This document shows positions 25,824 to 34,807 of a stretch of 52,013 nucleotides of DNA, piece after piece. Numbering within the stretch: position 1 is the stretch's first letter; each line of letters opens with the position of its first letter. The translations under genes were made by a program, and so were the position numbers. The notes below the pieces were generated by a model, which worked only from the letters and a program-made list of their open reading frames with translations, ran no database searches and was not told the DNA's origin. The DNA is from Calditrichia bacterium (GTDB lineage Bacteria; Calditrichota; Calditrichia; Calditrichales; J004), in assembly GCA_027006055.1 (NCBI GenBank), contig JALTKX010000180.1, positions 1 through 52,013 of the forward strand, given 5' to 3'.

Positions 25824-26687
25824 TCAGCGCTTTAGCAGCACATTATCAATCAGGCGGGTCGTCCCGATAAAAACGGCCAGGGCCAGCAGTATTTCCGGGG
25901 AACGGCTGTCCGCCTCTTCCAGCGTGCGCGCGTCAACAAAGGCGACATAATCCACGCGGCAGGTGCTGTTCGCGGAGATCATGGCCCGGATATCCGCCTT
26001 CAGGCGGGCCATGTCACGCAGCCCCTCTTGCCATTGTTTTTCCGCGTAACGCAGGCTTTTGTTGAGCACAAGGGCCTGCTTCCTTTGATCCGGCGTCAAA
26101 TATTTATTGCGCGAGCTCATGGCCAGGCCGTCGCTTTCGCGCACGATGGGGGCGACGATGATATCCGTGTGAAAATTAAGGTCGCGGGCCATGTTGCGGA
26201 TGATCAGGGCCTGTTGCGCGTCCTTTTGCCCGAATACGGCCGCGTCGGCGTCCACGATATTGAACAGCTTGGCCACAATGGTGGTCACTCCCTTAAAATG
26301 CGTGGGGCGCGTCTGTCCGCACAGCTTGTCGCTCAGGTGCTCGTTAAGCACATAGGTTTGGTAACCAGGGGGATACATTTCACGGTTCTCGGGGAAAAAG
26401 ACCGCGTCGGCCCTCTCTTCCGCGCATAGCTTCAGGTCCCGCTCAAAATCCCGGGGATATTTATCCAGGTCTTCGCCCGGGGCAAATTGGGTGGGATTAA
26501 CATAGATGCTGACCACGGTTTTGTCGGCAGCCTTGCGGGCGCGGCGTATTAAGCTGAGATGCCCCTCATGTAAAAAACCCATGGTGGGTACCAGGGCGAT
26601 GCGTTGACCTTCCTCCCTCCATTGGCGGGAGAGCCGGCGCATCTCTCCGATGGTTTTAATAACTTTCGGAGTCATCGGGGAAGGCAT
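25824..26687 (-). CDS. panC: Pantothenate synthetase (pantoate-beta-alanine ligase)
   Basis: A 287-residue enzyme that condenses pantoate and beta-alanine with ATP, the last step of vitamin B5 synthesis. Motifs: PTMGFLHEGHLSLIR (HIGH-like ATP site, about 34-48), VSIYVNPTQFAPGEDL, DAVFFPENREMYP, FGQKDAQQ and the KMSKS-like MSSRNKYL. The gene overlaps the end of panB by about 30 nt, which implies translational coupling. The start is either 26687 or the next in-frame ATG at 26675; I cannot decide, since AAAGAGA lies next to the first. Last gene of the minus-strand operon. Confidence 0.96.
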   Translation of the reverse strand: MPSPMTPKVIKTIGEMRRLSRQWREEGQRIALVPTMGFLHEGHLSLIRRARKAADKTVVSIYVNPTQFAPGEDLDKYPRDFERDLKLCAEERADAVFFPENREMYPPGYQTYVLNEHLSDKLCGQTRPTHFKGVTTIVAKLFNIVDADAAVFGQKDAQQALIIRNMARDLNFHTDIIVAPIVRESDGLAMSSRNKYLTPDQRKQALVLNKSLRYAEKQWQEGLRDMARLKADIRAMISANSTCRVDYVAFVDARTLEEADSRSPEILLALAVFIGTTRLIDNVLLKR

Positions 26688-27471
26688 TCTCTTTGACGTC
26701 GGATATATAGTTTTTTACGGCTCTTTCCATGGCGTCGCCCAGCTCGGCGTAGCGGCGTACAAATTTGGGGCGGAACTTTCGGAAAAGCCCCAACATATCG
26801 TGTGTAACCAACACCTGACCGTCGCAGTGCCGTCCGGCGCCAATGCCAATGGTCGGTATTTTCAGGGCCTTGCTGATCTCTTCCGCCAGGGTGGCGGGCA
26901 CTTTTTCCAGCACCAGGCTAAAAGCGCCCGCTTCCTGCAGGCTAAGGGCGTCGCGCAGCAGCTCCTCCGCTTTTTCGCGGAGTTTCCCCTGTACCTTGTA
27001 TCCTCCCAACTGATGCATCGATTGCGGGGTAAGGCCAAGATGCCCCATCACGGGAATGCCCACGGATACCAGGCGACGCACGGTTTCGGCCATGGGAGCG
27101 CCTCCTTCTATTTTAACGGCCTCGGCGCCGGCCTCCTGCAAAAAACGCCCGGCGTTTTGCAGGGCCTGTTCCGGACTTATCTGATAGCTGAGAAAAGGCA
27201 TGTCGGCAACCAACAGGGCGCGTTCCACGGCGCTGTGCACGGCGCGGGTATAGTGTAGCATCTCTTCCATGGTTACCGAAAGTGTGTTTTCCCTGCCGCC
27301 CATTACCATGCCGGCGGAGTCGCCCACTAAAACAATATCCACGCCGGAGATATCCACAATGCCGGCCATCAGGGCGTCATAGGCGGTGAGCATGGCAATC
27401 TTTTCGCCGTCGCGTTTCATTTTTATGATGGCGGGGACGGTAATCTTTTTGGTTCCGGTGCTGACAGACAT
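26656..27471 (-). CDS. panB: 3-methyl-2-oxobutanoate hydroxymethyltransferase
   Basis: A 271-residue TIM-barrel enzyme that adds a hydroxymethyl group from methylene-THF to ketoisovalerate, giving ketopantoate. Motifs: MLTAYDALMAGI, DIVLVGDSAGMV (metal Asp), KIEGG (catalytic/metal region), PVMGHLGLTPQS and TIGIGAGRHCDGQVLV. I start it at 27471 rather than at an upstream in-frame ATG. That start gives the usual N-terminus (TVPAIIKMKRDGEKIAML) and begins 2 nt after the mnmA stop. A longer reading would run back into mnmA. panD is not in the window. Confidence 0.96.
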   Translation of the reverse strand: MSVSTGTKKITVPAIIKMKRDGEKIAMLTAYDALMAGIVDISGVDIVLVGDSAGMVMGGRENTLSVTMEEMLHYTRAVHSAVERALLVADMPFLSYQISPEQALQNAGRFLQEAGAEAVKIEGGAPMAETVRRLVSVGIPVMGHLGLTPQSMHQLGGYKVQGKLREKAEELLRDALSLQEAGAFSLVLEKVPATLAEEISKALKIPTIGIGAGRHCDGQVLVTHDMLGLFRKFRPKFVRRYAELGDAMERAVKNYISDVKENAFPDDSESY

Positions 27472-27473
27472 GG

Positions 27474-28586
<1,113 letters not shown>

Positions 28587-28587
28587 C

Positions 28588-29010
28588 TTACTTTCTGTTT
28601 TTTGATATGATTACTTCCGTGTTACCTTCGGAAAAGTTGAATTTAACGTCATCCATCAGTGCCCTGACCAGATAGATACCGCGTCCGTTGTCGGCCAGCA
28701 GATTTTCGGGCTGAAGCGGGTTGTTCAGGTTCTCCATCTTAAAGCCCCGGCCCTCGTCGCGGATGGAAATGGTCAATACCGTGGGGGTGCGCGTAAACTT
28801 TACCGTCACCTGTTTGCTTATATCATCATGGTTGCCATGATGAATGGCATTGTTTACCAGTTCCGTCAGGGCAATGGAGATGTCATCCACCGTGGAGTCG
28901 TCAAAACCGGCCTTGTGGGCGATATCGGCGGAAATGCTCTCTATCTTGTCCAGATGTTCTATGGAACTTGGAAAGCGCTCCGTATGTTCAAATTCAATCT
29001 TTTCAGACAT
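28588..29010 (-). CDS. RsbW-like anti-sigma factor / serine-protein kinase ATPase domain
   Basis: A 140-residue GHKL-ATPase protein of the RsbW/SpoIIAB type. The N box is ELVNNAIHHGN (about 69-79), G1 is RDEGRGF (about 110-116) and G2 is NGRGIYLVR (about 128-136). Such proteins bind and inhibit sigma factors and phosphorylate anti-anti-sigma (STAS) partners. No STAS protein, sigma factor or PP2C phosphatase is in the window, so its partner is unknown. It is the first gene of an apparent RsbW-mnmA-panB-panC operon, and its ribosome binding site CGGAGAAGAG precedes the ATG directly. Confidence 0.88.
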   Translation of the reverse strand: MSEKIEFEHTERFPSSIEHLDKIESISADIAHKAGFDDSTVDDISIALTELVNNAIHHGNHDDISKQVTVKFTRTPTVLTISIRDEGRGFKMENLNNPLQPENLLADNGRGIYLVRALMDDVKFNFSEGNTEVIISKNRK

Positions 29011-29032
29011 TCTCTTCTCCGGTCAGCCGGCA

Positions 29033-29072
29033 AATTTATTGTCTGGCCGGGCTAATGTCAAACAATGACATT
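29033..29072 (-). promoter_or_regulatory. Predicted promoter with overlapping operator-like palindrome
   Basis: On the minus strand TTGACA (29056-29061) and TAAATT (29033-29038) are exactly 17 nt apart, and the ribosome binding site and ATG of the RsbW-like gene follow. The -35 box lies inside a perfect palindrome, AATGTCAAACAATGACATT (29054-29072), with arms AATGTCA/TGACATT and a 5-nt spacer. That placement is typical of a repressor operator, but no regulator can be named. Confidence 0.5.
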
Positions 29073-29180
29073 TTATTTCATCGTATTAGCCGCCTTTGCC
29101 TTTCTTTATTGTTTTAGGTCAATATGCGCCGGGCTGATTTTAGTTAATTTGCAAATATACACATTATGGAATAAAAAAGC

Positions 29181-29561
29181 ATGGATCGAATAATTAAACA
29201 GCTTAACCTGCAAATGCCCTGGCTGGTGATGATGACCCTGATCACCATTCAATCGGCCATGACCTCCTCCCTGTTGGTGCAGTTACCCCGCGGATTCGAC
29301 AAGGTGATTCATTTTTTTATTTTCTTTGTATTGGGCTGGCTTCTCGCCCGCGGTCTGTTCGGCGATCCGCTCAAAACTTCCCCGGCGCGTTGGCTGGCCA
29401 TCCTGGCGGGCGGGGCTCTTTTCGCCATGCTGGACGAAATGCACCAGGCATTGGTGCCGGGACGTTATGCCGATTTTAAGGACTGGCTGGCCGATATGGC
29501 CGGGCTTACCCTGGCCGCCCTGTGGTACTACCATGTGCGTCTCCGCGCTCTCCGGGGGTAG
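29181..29561 (+). CDS. VanZ-like membrane protein
   Basis: A 126-residue membrane protein with about four hydrophobic helices and the VanZ-family features FDKVIHFFIFFVLGW (about 39-53) and DEMHQALVPGRYADFKDWLADMAG (about 83-106). VanZ homologues of this kind are widespread small integral proteins with no settled function; those in enterococci give low teicoplanin resistance. It is divergent from the RsbW-like operon. The A-T-rich upstream sequence offers no clear ribosome binding site. After it comes the 344-nt region in front of the heme operon. Confidence 0.85.
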   Translation: MDRIIKQLNLQMPWLVMMTLITIQSAMTSSLLVQLPRGFDKVIHFFIFFVLGWLLARGLFGDPLKTSPARWLAILAGGALFAMLDEMHQALVPGRYADFKDWLADMAGLTLAALWYYHVRLRALRG

Positions 29562-29580
29562 GCTCTTTTTTTTAAGCCGG

Positions 29581-29613
29581 TTTCATAGTGAAATGAAGCG
29601 TTTCATCTTGAAA
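29581..29613. promoter_or_regulatory. Tandem 13-bp palindromes upstream of the heme operon
   Basis: TTTCATAGTGAAA (29581-29593) and TTTCATCTTGAAA (29601-29613) share the form TTTCA-N3-TGAAA. Their starts are exactly 20 bp apart, about two helical turns, so two dimers could bind the same face. An outer GGTTTCA/TGAAACC repeat extends the second arm. No regulator can be assigned. Confidence 0.5.
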
Positions 29614-29905
29614 CCGACCGCGCCGTTTTTCCCTTCCGTATACTTTTCCCAAAAAATAATGCGCTGAACTCCCCGGCCCCTTTATGGGCGTATATATTTT
29701 TTAAATGTCAAACCCGTAACTGTATAAGTCTTTAAAAAACAACAGGATGCATATTCTTTCCCAAGAAGGGGCCGCTGTTGCGTAAGCGCTGGCATTCCCT
29801 TGCTCCGGCAAAGGGGGCGCTCATTTCCGGGACGCTTTGTTTTTAGGCATGAAAGTTGATATAGGGAAAGGCATGTAAACTCATTTTATTTAGGAACAGC
29901 CCATC
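29614..29905. other. Heme-operon leader/intergenic region
   Basis: No gene is visible here. A candidate promoter is TTTAAA (29700-29705), 17 nt, TATAAG (29723-29728), but both boxes are weak. At 29785-29821 a branched hairpin forms from outer AGCGC/GCGCT with inner CCCTTGC/GCAAAGGG (one bulge, loop TCCG). Further downstream is a T-rich tract (29838-29844). The structure could be a leader element, or simply GC-rich background. Confidence 0.35.
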
Positions 29906-30730
29906 ATGCGAAGTCTTCTGGAATTTATTACCGTTTTTTTACCGGTCGGCTATGCCCTGTTGATCTGGTTGTATGCCTTGCTGGTAGTGAACCGGGAAAA
30001 ACGGCTTATACGTCTGTCCGCTCTTTTTTTTAATGTGCTTCTTGCGGTCCACATACTCTACACGGTTCTGCTGGCCCTCTATAAACACTATTTTCCGGTT
30101 ACCACGCCGGGCGAGCTGCTTTCCCTTTCGGCCCTGTTCATGGCCGTTCTCTACTGGTTGCTGGAAAAACGGCTTAAGGTGGTTACCACGGGCATGTTTA
30201 TCTTTATCACCATCTTTTTCCTGCAATTTCTCTCGGCCTTTTTAATAGACCTGAGCGCCCCGCTGGACGAGGTCTTGCAGGAGCCCATGTTCCTCTTTCA
30301 TGTCTCCAGCGTGGTGGTGGCCTATTCGGCGCTTTTTATCTGCACCCTCTTCAGCATTATCTATTTGATTTTATATTACAGCCTTAAAAAGGCGCGCTTT
30401 GGCCTGGTCTATCAGATATCCTTCTCGCTGGAGGAGTTGAGCCGCTTCAGCTATCTGGCCGGCGTTATAGGCTTTGTCATGCTTTCGGTAACCATTGTCA
30501 CCGGCATTATCTGGCGTAAGGAAGCCTTCCCCGATCTGGCCCATTTCGACCCGCAGGTGGTGGTTTCCTATCTGATATGGACCATCTACGGAATATTCAT
30601 CTACGGCAAGTACCGACGAAGCTGGAGCGCGAAAAAGCTGTCCTATCTCTCTGTTGGCGGAGCGGGGGCCATCCTCTCTTCCCTGATCATAGTTAACTAC
30701 ATTTTGCAAAGTTTTCACCGGTTCGGATAA
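29906..30730 (+). CDS. hemX: HemX/CcsA-like membrane protein
   Basis: A 274-residue integral protein with about eight helices. It resembles the CcsA/HemX family: cytochrome c assembly proteins and the HemX protein that in Bacillus lowers GluTR (HemA) levels. Location immediately before hemA, with only 4 nt between the stop and the hemA ATG, fits a HemX role in a hemAXCDBL-like arrangement. The conserved region near residues 130-170 (LFHVSSVVVAYSALFICTLFS) includes the His that binds heme in CcsA-type proteins. I cannot tell assembly factor from regulator. The ribosome binding site TAGGAACA is plausible. Confidence 0.75.
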   Translation: MRSLLEFITVFLPVGYALLIWLYALLVVNREKRLIRLSALFFNVLLAVHILYTVLLALYKHYFPVTTPGELLSLSALFMAVLYWLLEKRLKVVTTGMFIFITIFFLQFLSAFLIDLSAPLDEVLQEPMFLFHVSSVVVAYSALFICTLFSIIYLILYYSLKKARFGLVYQISFSLEELSRFSYLAGVIGFVMLSVTIVTGIIWRKEAFPDLAHFDPQVVVSYLIWTIYGIFIYGKYRRSWSAKKLSYLSVGGAGAILSSLIIVNYILQSFHRFG

Positions 30731-30734
30731 GGGC

Positions 30735-32015
30735 ATGTCAACTAACAATCTTTATCTCTATGGCGTTAGCCATCAACACGCGGATTTCGATCTTTTGGGA
30801 AGGGCCTCCTTTTCCGCCGGGGCGCAAGAGGATTTCATCCGTATGCTGCTCCGGGAACCGCACATCGCCGAATTATGCCTGCTTTCCACTTGCAACCGCG
30901 GCGAAATATATATACGCACGGAGAGGGAACCGTTGACGGAGGAGCAGATTAAAGCGGCCTGGCGGGCCTTTAGTCCCGGCCTGTCGGAAAGTGACTTTTC
31001 CGCCTTCTATTTTTTAGAGAACGGCGACGCGGCGGAACACCTGTTCCGGGTGACGGCGGGCATGGATTCGCTGATACCCGGCGAGACCGAGATCGTCGGA
31101 CAGGTGAAAGACGCTTTTCGCCGGGCGGCGGATATGTCGGCCACGGGTATCTATCTGAATCATCTGTTTGAAACCGCCCTGCAGGTGGAAAAAAGGGTAC
31201 GCACACAAACGGCCATATCGCTCGGCGCGGTCAGCGTGGCCTATGCCGCCGTGGAACTGGCCCGGAAGATTGTCCGCCGCATGTCCGATAAAACCGCCCT
31301 GCTTATCGGCAGCGGTGAAACGGGGCAACGGGTGGCCCGTCATTTACGGCAAAAGGGCATCAAGCGGATTCTTGTGGCCAACCGCACCGAAAGCCACGCC
31401 CGTGAACTGGCGGAGCGCTTTGACGGCGAGGCCCTCGGCCTGGCGGATATCGACCGGGTTTTGCCCGGGGTCGATCTGGTGATCGGCGCCACCGCCTCTC
31501 CGGGTTTTATTATCCGCGAGGAACAGATGCGCCCGATAATGAAAGTGCGCGACCGCCGGCCGTTGATAATGATTGATATTGCCATCCCCCGGGACTTTGA
31601 CCCCGCGCTCGGCCGCTTTGAAAATATCTTTCTGCATGATATGGGCTCGCTGGAAAGAATTGTGGAAAACAACAAAAACCGCCGGCGGGAGGAATTCCGC
31701 AGGGCTGCCCTGATCTTAGCCGAGGAAAGGGAAAAGTTTTTGCAATGGTGCCGCGGACTGGAGCTTAAACCGACCATCATCTCCCTGAGACGCAAGATGG
31801 AGAATATACGCCATGATGAAATGGCCAAGTACCGTAACCGGGTGGATGAGCAGCATTGGGGACTGGTGGATCAGATCACGCGCGGCCTGTTGAACAAAAT
31901 ATTACACCTGCCGCTCTCCAGCCTGAGGGAGCTGGAGGGCGGACGGGATGACGTGCACCGGAAAATAAGTCTGGTAAGGGAAATATTTGACCTGAGGGAA
32001 GAAGAAAATGTCTGA
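30735..32015 (+). CDS. hemA: Glutamyl-tRNA reductase
   Basis: A 426-residue NADPH enzyme that reduces glutamyl-tRNA to glutamate-1-semialdehyde, the committed step of C5-pathway tetrapyrrole synthesis. Catalytic C53 is in LSTCNRGEIY; GMDSLIPGETEIVGQVKDAF matches the conserved substrate region; the NADPH fold is LIGSGETGQRVARHL (about 194-208). The C-terminal dimerisation helices follow. This is the regulatory step in most bacteria, so the adjacent HemX and leader palindromes matter. It overlaps hemC by 8 nt. Confidence 0.97.
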   Translation: MSTNNLYLYGVSHQHADFDLLGRASFSAGAQEDFIRMLLREPHIAELCLLSTCNRGEIYIRTEREPLTEEQIKAAWRAFSPGLSESDFSAFYFLENGDAAEHLFRVTAGMDSLIPGETEIVGQVKDAFRRAADMSATGIYLNHLFETALQVEKRVRTQTAISLGAVSVAYAAVELARKIVRRMSDKTALLIGSGETGQRVARHLRQKGIKRILVANRTESHARELAERFDGEALGLADIDRVLPGVDLVIGATASPGFIIREEQMRPIMKVRDRRPLIMIDIAIPRDFDPALGRFENIFLHDMGSLERIVENNKNRRREEFRRAALILAEEREKFLQWCRGLELKPTIISLRRKMENIRHDEMAKYRNRVDEQHWGLVDQITRGLLNKILHLPLSSLRELEGGRDDVHRKISLVREIFDLREEENV

Positions 32016-32943
32016 AACGATGATAGCCGGCTCCCGGGACAGTAAACTGGCCATGTGGCAAACCCGTTGGGTGAAAGAACGGCTTTCCGCCCGTTTTGGG
32101 GATATAAGCATACCTGTTGTGGCGGTAAAGGCAAAGGGAGACAGAATGCTGGATATGCCCCTGGCGCAATTTGGGGATAAGGGGCTTTTTACGCGGGAAC
32201 TGGATAACGCCCTGCTGTCCGGCGAGATAGATTTTGCCGTACACAGCCTGAAAGACCTGCCCACGGAGATGCCGGAGGGTCTGATCATTGCCGCCGTGAC
32301 AACGCGCTGGGATTGCCGGGACGCGCTGATCGCCAGGGATGGGCTGACGCTGGAGACGTTGCCCCCGGGCGCCGTTGTGGCCACGGGCAGCCTGCGCCGC
32401 CAGTCGCAACTTTTGGCTTACCGCCCCGATCTGCGGGTGGCCGATATTCGCGGTAATATCCATACGCGGCTCAAAAAGTTTGACGATTCGGACTGGCACG
32501 GTATGATTCTGGCCGCGGCCGGACTGGAGCGCATGAATCTGCATGAGCGCATTTCTCAAAAAATAAGTTTTGACGTCATGTTGCCGGGAATCGGGCAGGG
32601 CAGCCTGGCTGTTGTCTGCCGGGCGGGTGATGAAAAGAATCTGGAACGGCTTAAAACCGTGGAAGACCCGGAGGCGCGGGATATGGCCCGGGCCGAGCGC
32701 GCTTTTTTAAACAGCCTGGAAGGCGGCTGTCAGGTGCCCATAGGCGCCAGGGCGGATATCGATGGCGGAAGGATGCGGCTGCGCGGCTTTGTGGGCAGCG
32801 TGGACGGTAAAAACACCATTCGCGTGGAAATAAGCGGTCCGCGCGCCGAGGCGGTTCAACTGGGACGTAAACTGGCCTCCCGGGCCCGGGAGGAAGGCGC
32901 GGGAGAAATTTTGGCCGCCATTCGCGGAGAGGCCGGAAAATGA
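32008..32943 (+). CDS. hemC: Hydroxymethylbilane synthase (porphobilinogen deaminase)
   Basis: A 311-residue enzyme that links four porphobilinogens into hydroxymethylbilane. The dipyrromethane cofactor is attached to C241 (LEGGCQVPIG, equivalent to C242 in E. coli). Substrate and cofactor residues lie in GSRDSKLAMWQT, VHSLKDLPTE and GSLRRQSQLL. Overlaps hemA by 8 nt and hemD by 4 nt (ATGA), so translation is probably coupled. Confidence 0.97.
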   Translation: MSETMIAGSRDSKLAMWQTRWVKERLSARFGDISIPVVAVKAKGDRMLDMPLAQFGDKGLFTRELDNALLSGEIDFAVHSLKDLPTEMPEGLIIAAVTTRWDCRDALIARDGLTLETLPPGAVVATGSLRRQSQLLAYRPDLRVADIRGNIHTRLKKFDDSDWHGMILAAAGLERMNLHERISQKISFDVMLPGIGQGSLAVVCRAGDEKNLERLKTVEDPEARDMARAERAFLNSLEGGCQVPIGARADIDGGRMRLRGFVGSVDGKNTIRVEISGPRAEAVQLGRKLASRAREEGAGEILAAIRGEAGK

Positions 32944-33734
32944 GCGGCATGGGTGGGCTTAGGGTGCTGCATTGCTGCAGCACCACCAACAGCGACAGCG
33001 TTTATGCCCAACGTCTTAGGGAAGAGGGGTGTATGGTCACCTCCCTGCCGGTAATTAAGGTTCAATACTTTGACGAGGAGCATGTGCCGTTTTTTTTGAT
33101 GACGGAGAAAATGGCAAAAAGCGACTGGGTTGTTTTTAGCAGTATTCACGGCATCAATGCCTTTTACCGTTTAAAGGAGATTCACGCCGCCTTCAACCGT
33201 CAAAAGGGAAGATTAAAGGTGGGGCTGGTGGGTAAAAAAGCCTGGCATGCCTTTAAGCTTTATTTCTCCCACTGGCCGGAACCTGAGCGCGCGGGCCATA
33301 TTAACCGGCTTTTAGAGAACATAGCCGGACACAACCCGCATGAGCGGCAGAAGGTGCTTCATCTTACCAGCAGGGAATCCCTGGCCCTGTTGCGCATTTT
33401 TCCGCCCGATTGTATAGAGCTGGAACGGCTGCCCCTATACCGCATGGTCGGGGTGGAGCTTTCCGGAGAAGCGCGGGAGATGCTGGAGCGGGAAAGCTTT
33501 GACATGCTCTTTTTTAACAGTCCCAGCACATTCTATTTTTTCCGGGAAGAACCCTTTGCCGAAAAGCACCTGCGTGGCGCGGCCATTGCCGTTTTGGGTG
33601 AGCGCAGCCGCGTTTATATGGAAGGACAGGGCTTCCCGGTAACGGTTGTTCCGGATGCACCCACTCCCGATGCGTTTGTGGAGGCGGTGTACCGATCAAT
33701 GGATAACATCAGACATTATAAAGGAAAGGCCTGA
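32940..33734 (+). CDS. hemD: Uroporphyrinogen-III synthase
   Basis: A 264-residue protein in the HemD position between hemC and hemE. HemD is poorly conserved in sequence. The Rossmann-like opening, the VVFSSIHGINAF motif (about 63-74, usually F-T-S-x-N-A/G-V), the LFFNSPSTFYFF motif (about 187-198) and GAAIAVLGERSRVYMEGQG, then PDAPTPDAFVEAV near the C-terminus all fit. It cyclises hydroxymethylbilane with inversion of ring D. Overlaps hemC by 4 nt and precedes hemE by 4 nt. Confidence 0.9.
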   Translation: MSGMGGLRVLHCCSTTNSDSVYAQRLREEGCMVTSLPVIKVQYFDEEHVPFFLMTEKMAKSDWVVFSSIHGINAFYRLKEIHAAFNRQKGRLKVGLVGKKAWHAFKLYFSHWPEPERAGHINRLLENIAGHNPHERQKVLHLTSRESLALLRIFPPDCIELERLPLYRMVGVELSGEAREMLERESFDMLFFNSPSTFYFFREEPFAEKHLRGAAIAVLGERSRVYMEGQGFPVTVVPDAPTPDAFVEAVYRSMDNIRHYKGKA

Positions 33735-33738
33735 AAGG

Positions 33739-34794
33739 ATGACCGACTCATTATTTATACGCGCTTGTTATAACAAACCGACGGAACGCACGCCTGTCTG
33801 GATTATGCGGCAGGCCGGGCGCTACCTGCCCCAATACCGGGCCATCCGCTCCGGGCACAGTTTTACGGAGATGTATAAAACGCCGGAGCTGGCTACCGAG
33901 GTGACCCTGCAACCGGTGGATATACTGGGCGTGGACGCGGCGATCCTCTTTTCCGATATCCTGGTGGTGCCCGAGGCCATGGGGATGGAACTCCGCTTTA
34001 TTGAAGGCCGGGGGCCCGTTTTTAGCGAACCCCTGCGCAATGAGCTACAGGTGATGGGGCTGAAGGAGGTGGAAAGCAATGAGGCTTTGTCCTTTGTTAT
34101 GCAAGCCATAAAAAATCTCCGCCGGGAATTAAGCGGTCGCGTGCCGCTGATAGGCTTTTGCGGCGCGCCCTGGACGCTGGCCACCTATATGGTGGAAGGC
34201 GGCGCCTCCCGCCATTACCGCCATATTAAGGAATGGCGCTTTAAGCGCCCCGATATGCTGGAGCAGCTTTTAAGCCGCGTGACCGACGCCTTGATCGATT
34301 ATTGCCGGGCGCAGATGGACGCCGGGGTTCAGGCCCTGCAGATATTCGACTCCTGGGCCGGTCTGCTGGATGAGGACGGTTTTGAACATCTGGCCCTGAA
34401 GTATGTCCGCAAGCTGATAGGCGCCATACGCCGGCCCGGCGTTCCGCTTATTTACTTTCCCAGGGGGGGGATGCTCTGGCTGGAGAAGCTGGGGGACTTG
34501 GGCGCGGAGGTTATCGGACTGGACTGGAACATCGCGCCGCGCCGGGCCCGCGAACTCGCCGCCGGTCGTTTTGCCCTTCAGGGCAATCTGGACCCCACCG
34601 CCCTGTATGCCGGAGAGGAACAGGTACGCCGGCATACGCTAAAGATGCTGGAAGGCTTTGGCCGGGGCAGGGGGCACATTGCCAATCTGGGTCACGGCAT
34701 TCTGCCCGATATACCCGTGGAAAACGCCCGGGCCTTTGTGGAAACCATCCAAAGCGAAAGCGCCGGATTCCGTAACACGGAACAGGCGGTCTAA
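33739..34794 (+). CDS. hemE: Uroporphyrinogen decarboxylase
   Basis: A 351-residue enzyme that removes four carboxyl groups from uroporphyrinogen III to give coproporphyrinogen III. Motifs: PVWIMRQAGRYLPQYR (about 18-33), LFSDILVVPEAMG (substrate Asp, about 73-85) and GFCGAPWTLATYMVEG. I start it at 33739 because this gives the standard N-terminus. A longer in-frame start would overlap hemD by about 90 nt without need. Ribosome binding site AAGGAAAGG lies about 9 nt upstream. Confidence 0.97.
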   Translation: MTDSLFIRACYNKPTERTPVWIMRQAGRYLPQYRAIRSGHSFTEMYKTPELATEVTLQPVDILGVDAAILFSDILVVPEAMGMELRFIEGRGPVFSEPLRNELQVMGLKEVESNEALSFVMQAIKNLRRELSGRVPLIGFCGAPWTLATYMVEGGASRHYRHIKEWRFKRPDMLEQLLSRVTDALIDYCRAQMDAGVQALQIFDSWAGLLDEDGFEHLALKYVRKLIGAIRRPGVPLIYFPRGGMLWLEKLGDLGAEVIGLDWNIAPRRARELAAGRFALQGNLDPTALYAGEEQVRRHTLKMLEGFGRGRGHIANLGHGILPDIPVENARAFVETIQSESAGFRNTEQAV

Positions 34795-34807
34795 AAAGGA
34801 AATTGCC

